DNA from: Candidatus Bipolaricaulota bacterium | Lineage (GTDB): Bacteria > Bipolaricaulota > Bipolaricaulia > UBA7950 > UBA9294 | Length of the DNA: 7,388 nucleotides | Direction of reading: 5' to 3' | Assembly (NCBI GenBank): GCA_021159105.1 | Contig: JAGGSM010000146.1 | Coordinates: forward strand, 1 to 7,388 | Shown: one piece after another, positions 5,354-7,388 of the stretch | How positions within the stretch are numbered: position 1 is the stretch's first letter | How the letters are laid out: every line of letters starts with the position of its first letter | Made by a program: the position numbers and the translations under genes | Notes under the pieces: model-generated | Seen by the model: the letters and a program-made list of their open reading frames with translations, nothing else | Told to the model about the DNA's origin: nothing | Database searches by the model: none

Positions 5354-6439
5354 CTACTTCATGAATCCCCAGATCAGCGCGCCGACACCGGCGAGGAGCC
5401 CGACAATCGCGATGAAGTACAGTCCATCCACTTGGCTCTTCAGCTCCGCCAGACCGGCACCGCCTTCAAGCGCGGTGATGCGGGCATCGTGGTCCTCGAG
5501 CAGGTTCGTGTTGGAGAGGATCCCCGCCTGATTGGCGCTGATCCCGTTTGACAGGTCTGCGATCGCTTGATCGAAGCCTTCCAACTTAGCCCGGTTGTTG
5601 TCGATCATGATCGAAAGGGCGCTCATCGACCGCTCGAGCTCGATGACCTTCTTCTTGAAGGAGCCCACATCCTCATCTTCCAGCTTCTTGACTCTGTCCT
5701 GCAGAGCGGACTGTCCCTTCTTGAGAGCGGAGATGTCCGTTATAACGCTGTCCTTGAACGCGGCGAACTGATCGCTGAAATCGCTGAAGCTTGCCGCCAG
5801 GGCATCGTATTTATCGTTCAGGCCAGAGACATCGGTCTGCAATGCGCCGATCGAAGCTGCAATCGAGTCCAACTGGGCGGTGACGCTGTCCTTGAACGCG
5901 GCGAACTGGTCGCTGAAATCGCTGAAGCTTGCCGCCAGGGCATCGTACTTGTCGCCGAGTGCGCTCACATCTGCATTTGTAGCGTCAAGCGCGGCCGTGA
6001 TGGAATTCTGGAAGTCATCACAGGAGGCGGAGAGTTCGGACAGGCCCGACTCAAGCGCGGTCGCTCTCACCAGCAATTCCTGCTGCGTAGCCGACAGTCC
6101 ATCGACATCGCTGCGCAATCCGATGATCTTGCCTTCAGCCGCCTTAAGCTCAACTGAGATGGCCTTGACGACATCGCTCAAGTCCTCAAGATTGGCGTTG
6201 AGCTGGTCGATGCCAGCCATATTTCCTTTTACTTCGCTGACGACCTCGTTCATGAACATCTGCAGGCCACCGAAAGCATCGTTCACCCCAGCAAATGCAT
6301 CACCCAACTCTGCCAGCTCTTTCTGCAGCAGGTTTTCCTGTGATGCTGGAGCAGTCGCTTCCCCCTGCGCATAGCCGACTGTTAGGAAGAGTGCACTAAG
6401 CATAATCCCAACAATCGCTACTATCAGCGCTTTCTTCAT
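5354..6439 (-). CDS. Secreted coiled-coil protein with C-terminal membrane anchor
   Basis: No named family recognised. The 361 residues begin with a Sec signal peptide (MKK, then a hydrophobic stretch to about 20, probable cleavage after VGYA at 24). From about 35 to 335 the sequence is long helix of low complexity, rich in A, L, S, D, Q and K, with spaced hydrophobic residues typical of coiled coil; there is one cysteine (140). A C-terminal hydrophobic segment (about 340-358, YFIAIVGLLAGVGALIWGF) ends in MK. So it is probably a rod outside the cytoplasmic membrane held by its C-terminus. The plan resembles the Thermotoga Omp-alpha spacer, but no SLH domain is visible here. A 24-residue block is repeated at 163-186 and 209-232. 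The start is fixed by AAGGAGG six bases before ATG 6439; the frame stays open 19 codons further up but that part looks untranslated. It is monocistronic, with its own terminator. Confidence 0.85.
   Translation of the reverse strand: MKKALIVAIVGIMLSALFLTVGYAQGEATAPASQENLLQKELAELGDAFAGVNDAFGGLQMFMNEVVSEVKGNMAGIDQLNANLEDLSDVVKAISVELKAAEGKIIGLRSDVDGLSATQQELLVRATALESGLSELSASCDDFQNSITAALDATNADVSALGDKYDALAASFSDFSDQFAAFKDSVTAQLDSIAASIGALQTDVSGLNDKYDALAASFSDFSDQFAAFKDSVITDISALKKGQSALQDRVKKLEDEDVGSFKKKVIELERSMSALSIMIDNNRAKLEGFDQAIADLSNGISANQAGILSNTNLLEDHDARITALEGGAGLAELKSQVDGLYFIAIVGLLAGVGALIWGFMK
5745..5954. repeat. Direct repeat of 72 bases inside the coiled-coil gene
   Basis: Positions 5745-5816 and 5883-5954 match with about three mismatches, offset by 138 bases (46 codons). 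Both encode the same 24-residue helix block (DKYDALAASFSDF and following). The 66 bases between are not repeated. The mismatches are nearly all silent, pointing to a recent duplication or gene conversion in frame. Confidence 0.9.
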
Positions 6440-6491
6440 GATATTCCTCCTTCTTCTGTTTTTCACCACTCGGTGCTTCGTTCTCGCGCTT

Positions 6492-6545
6492 ATCACAGCA
6501 AGCCTAGCCGGCAGAGCACAATCGAGTACAGACCCACGTTGTCAA
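6492..6545 (-). promoter_or_regulatory. Possible promoter area of the coiled-coil gene
   Basis: Minus strand. A perfect TTGACA lies at 6540-6545 but has only a weak -10 (GATTGT after 16 bases). A second option is TTGTGC followed after 18 bases by an extended TGC-TGTGAT -10 (6492-6497), which would give a leader of about 45 bases. A promoter must exist upstream of this gene, but which boxes are used is uncertain. Confidence 0.3.
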
Positions 6546-6574
6546 GAGCGCACCATTTTGTCATCAGAGCACAA
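6512..6574. repeat. Pair of 10-base direct repeats flanking the TTGACA box
   Basis: CAGAGCACAA occurs at 6512-6521 and again at 6565-6574, start to start 53 bases, which is about five helical turns, so both copies would face the same side of the DNA. The TTGACA box (6540-6545) lies between them. This could be a pair of regulator sites; a chance match is possible. Confidence 0.35.
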
Positions 6575-6653
6575 GACAGATGTCTGCCTCAGGAGCGGCC
6601 GCCACATGCTACATACCCTCCGATGCACGATCTGGCATATGTGGCAGGAGAAA

Positions 6654-6669
6654 CTGGTTTAGAAACCAG
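6654..6669. promoter_or_regulatory. Operator-like palindrome upstream of the hppA promoter
   Basis: CTGGTTT (6654-6660), two bases, AAACCAG (6663-6669): a perfect 7-base inverted repeat with the short spacing typical of a dimeric regulator site. It ends 20 bases before the -35 box of the hppA promoter. No T-run follows on either strand, so it is not a terminator. The binding protein is unknown. Confidence 0.4.
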
Positions 6670-6689
6670 CCATCCCCTGTCACTTTGCC

Positions 6690-6718
6690 TTGAAGCGCCC
6701 ACCCATGCGAGATAGAAT
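6690..6718 (+). promoter_or_regulatory. Promoter of hppA
   Basis: TTGAAG (6690-6695; 4 of 6 matches) is followed after exactly 17 bases by TAGAAT (6713-6718; 5 of 6 matches). The expected transcription start is near 6725, giving a leader of roughly 115 bases before the hppA ATG. The sequence match is good for a sigma-70-type promoter. Confidence 0.55.
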
Positions 6719-6758
6719 GACGTGATTTCGCCTGAGGTAGGCGGGATAGTGCAGAGTG

Positions 6759-6845
6759 ATGAAACAGCGATTTGCGGAATCTGGCTCTCTGTTCATGGAG
6801 CCGGTGGAACCAAACAACATAAAAGGGGTGTGTGCAGCAAAATGA
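6759..6845 (+). CDS. Possible 28-codon leader peptide overlapping the hppA start
   Basis: An ATG at 6759 opens a 28-codon frame (MKQRFAESGSLFMEPVEP and on to GVCAAK) whose TGA (6843-6845) overlaps the hppA ATG (6842-6844) as ATGA, the classic form of translational coupling. It lies wholly within the predicted hppA leader. Its own ribosome-binding site is weak. The hppA purine stretch (AAAAGGGG, 6821-6828) is 13 bases from the hppA ATG, further than ideal, so coupling would help explain hppA translation. No family is recognised, and it could be chance. Confidence 0.3.
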   Translation: MKQRFAESGSLFMEPVEPNNIKGVCAAK

Positions 6846-7388
6846 CTGCTCTAATCGTAGTACCAGCTTTGATTTCAGTGCTGGCGCTGTTGAGTGCCTT
6901 CTTCTTCAACCGTTCGGTGGTGCGTAAGGCACAGGGAACCGATCGGATGAAGGAGTTACAGGGATACATCCGCTCGGGTGCATTCACATTCATGCTGGAA
7001 GAAGCACGCGTAATGGGGATCACCATGGTCGTCATCGGCGGTCTGTTGTGGATACTGTTCTTCTGGGAGATCGCCGTAGCGTTCTGGATCGGATCCATCT
7101 TATCCATGTCCGCAGGGTTTATTGGAATGAATGCTGCAACGCATGCCAATGCACGGACGGCCAACGCAGCGCGTAAGTCGTTCAAGGACGCGCTCAACGT
7201 GGCCTTCTCCGGTGGAAGCGTCATGGGCCTCTCCGTAGCCGGCCTTGCTCTGATCGGCCTGGTGATCGTCGTTGTCCTGTTCCGCAAATGGTTCGACCCA
7301 GCTACGTTGCACATTGAGACACGCTACCTAATTACTGTCCAGTCGAGGAGCGACAACTTATCACCCAATGCGCTGAAAATCAACAATT
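6842..7388 (+). CDS. hppA: Membrane-bound ion-pumping pyrophosphatase, N-terminal part
   Basis: Integral membrane enzyme that hydrolyses pyrophosphate and pumps Na+ and/or H+ across the cytoplasmic membrane. The 182 visible codons run off the right edge; family proteins have about 670-750 residues and 16 helices, so about a quarter is seen. Membrane segments lie at about 2-22, 57-77, 78-98 and 125-147. Recognisable family blocks are VVRKAQGTDRMKEL, then YIRSGAF, SMSAGFIGMNAATHANARTA (88-107) and VAFSGGSVMGLSVAGLALIGL (120-140). From memory these follow the Thermotoga maritima Na+-pumping enzyme closely, including a KW and a polar loop after helix 4. The pyrophosphate-binding DX-rich motifs and the residues that set ion choice and K+ dependence lie beyond the window, so the pumped ion is unknown. 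ATG 6842 gives a normal N-terminus. The gene is divergent from the coiled-coil gene. Confidence 0.95.
   Translation, partial: MTALIVVPALISVLALLSAFFFNRSVVRKAQGTDRMKELQGYIRSGAFTFMLEEARVMGITMVVIGGLLWILFFWEIAVAFWIGSILSMSAGFIGMNAATHANARTANAARKSFKDALNVAFSGGSVMGLSVAGLALIGLVIVVVLFRKWFDPATLHIETRYLITVQSRSDNLSPNALKINN

Larger units (their letters stand above)
6440..6841. other. Divergent intergenic region between the coiled-coil gene and hppA
   Basis: About 400 bases without a long gene. Contents seen: a weak minus-strand promoter area (6492-6545); a 10-base direct repeat CAGAGCACAA at 6512-6521 and 6565-6574; a 7-base inverted repeat GCCACAT/ATGTGGC with wide spacing (6601-6607 and 6639-6645); a palindrome at 6654-6669; a good plus-strand promoter (6690-6718); and a leader of about 115 bases with two hairpins (6729-6743 and 6781-6804) and a possible short ORF. 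Longer plus-strand frames here show no ribosome-binding site and no protein-like composition. Confidence 0.6.

Noticed and set aside
6438..6715. Two plus-strand frames of 74-80 codons in the divergent intergenic region
   Set aside because: No ribosome-binding site, no protein-like pattern, and they run across promoter-like and palindromic elements.
6725..6841. Riboswitch in the hppA leader (fluoride, c-di-GMP and others considered)
   Set aside because: Two small hairpins are present, but none of the conserved cores I know was found, and no terminator or clear masking of the ribosome-binding site is seen.
6793..7314. A 173-codon minus-strand frame opposite hppA
   Set aside because: The plus strand encodes a clear membrane pyrophosphatase with conserved blocks; this is its shadow.
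7295..7388. An unusual insertion in the pyrophosphatase after membrane segment 4
   Set aside because: As I recall it, the Thermotoga maritima enzyme has a similar polar loop here, so it is probably normal for this subgroup.

Overview
The window looks like chromosome from an anaerobic, deep-branching bacterium. The evidence is a rubredoxin, a membrane pyrophosphatase of the Thermotoga maritima type, sigma-70-like promoters, intrinsic terminators and Sec signal peptides, beside an SMC and ScpA whose motifs look archaeal. Thermotogota or Bipolaricaulota would fit, but this is a guess from memory of protein families and not a placement.

Layout: every complete gene lies on the minus strand and reads right to left; one gene at the right edge reads the other way. 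(1) Positions 1-649 hold the first 216 codons of a cysteine desulfurase, cut by the window edge, with its own promoter. (2) Positions 773-5293 hold a compact operon that runs xre-family regulator, smc, scpA, scpB, rubredoxin. It has a promoter at 5265-5293 and an intrinsic terminator at 731-773. The junctions are tight: a 4-base stop/start overlap (xre/smc), a 7-base gap (smc/scpA), and a rubredoxin start inside the end of scpB. The scpA/scpB gap of about 76 bases is the only loose one. (3) Positions 5354-6439 hold a secreted coiled-coil protein with a C-terminal membrane anchor and a recent internal duplication, ended by its own terminator at 5292-5317. (4) Positions 6440-6841 are a divergent intergenic region with promoters on both strands, short repeats, a palindrome and a possible leader peptide. 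(5) From 6842 to the right edge is the N-terminal quarter of a membrane pyrophosphatase (hppA).

How the genes work together: SMC, ScpA (kleisin) and ScpB form the condensin ring that compacts and separates chromosomes. Unusually, the first gene of the operon encodes an 89-residue XRE-type DNA-binding protein whose flexible tail carries QLALF. This is an exact match to the QLxLF form of the sliding-clamp (DnaN) binding motif. If real, it would couple condensin expression or loading to the replication fork, and it is the most interesting lead here. Rubredoxin (electron transfer) and cysteine desulfurase (iron-sulfur assembly) are redox/metal functions placed downstream, with no obvious mechanistic link to condensin. 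The coiled-coil protein and pyrophosphatase concern the cell envelope and membrane energetics.
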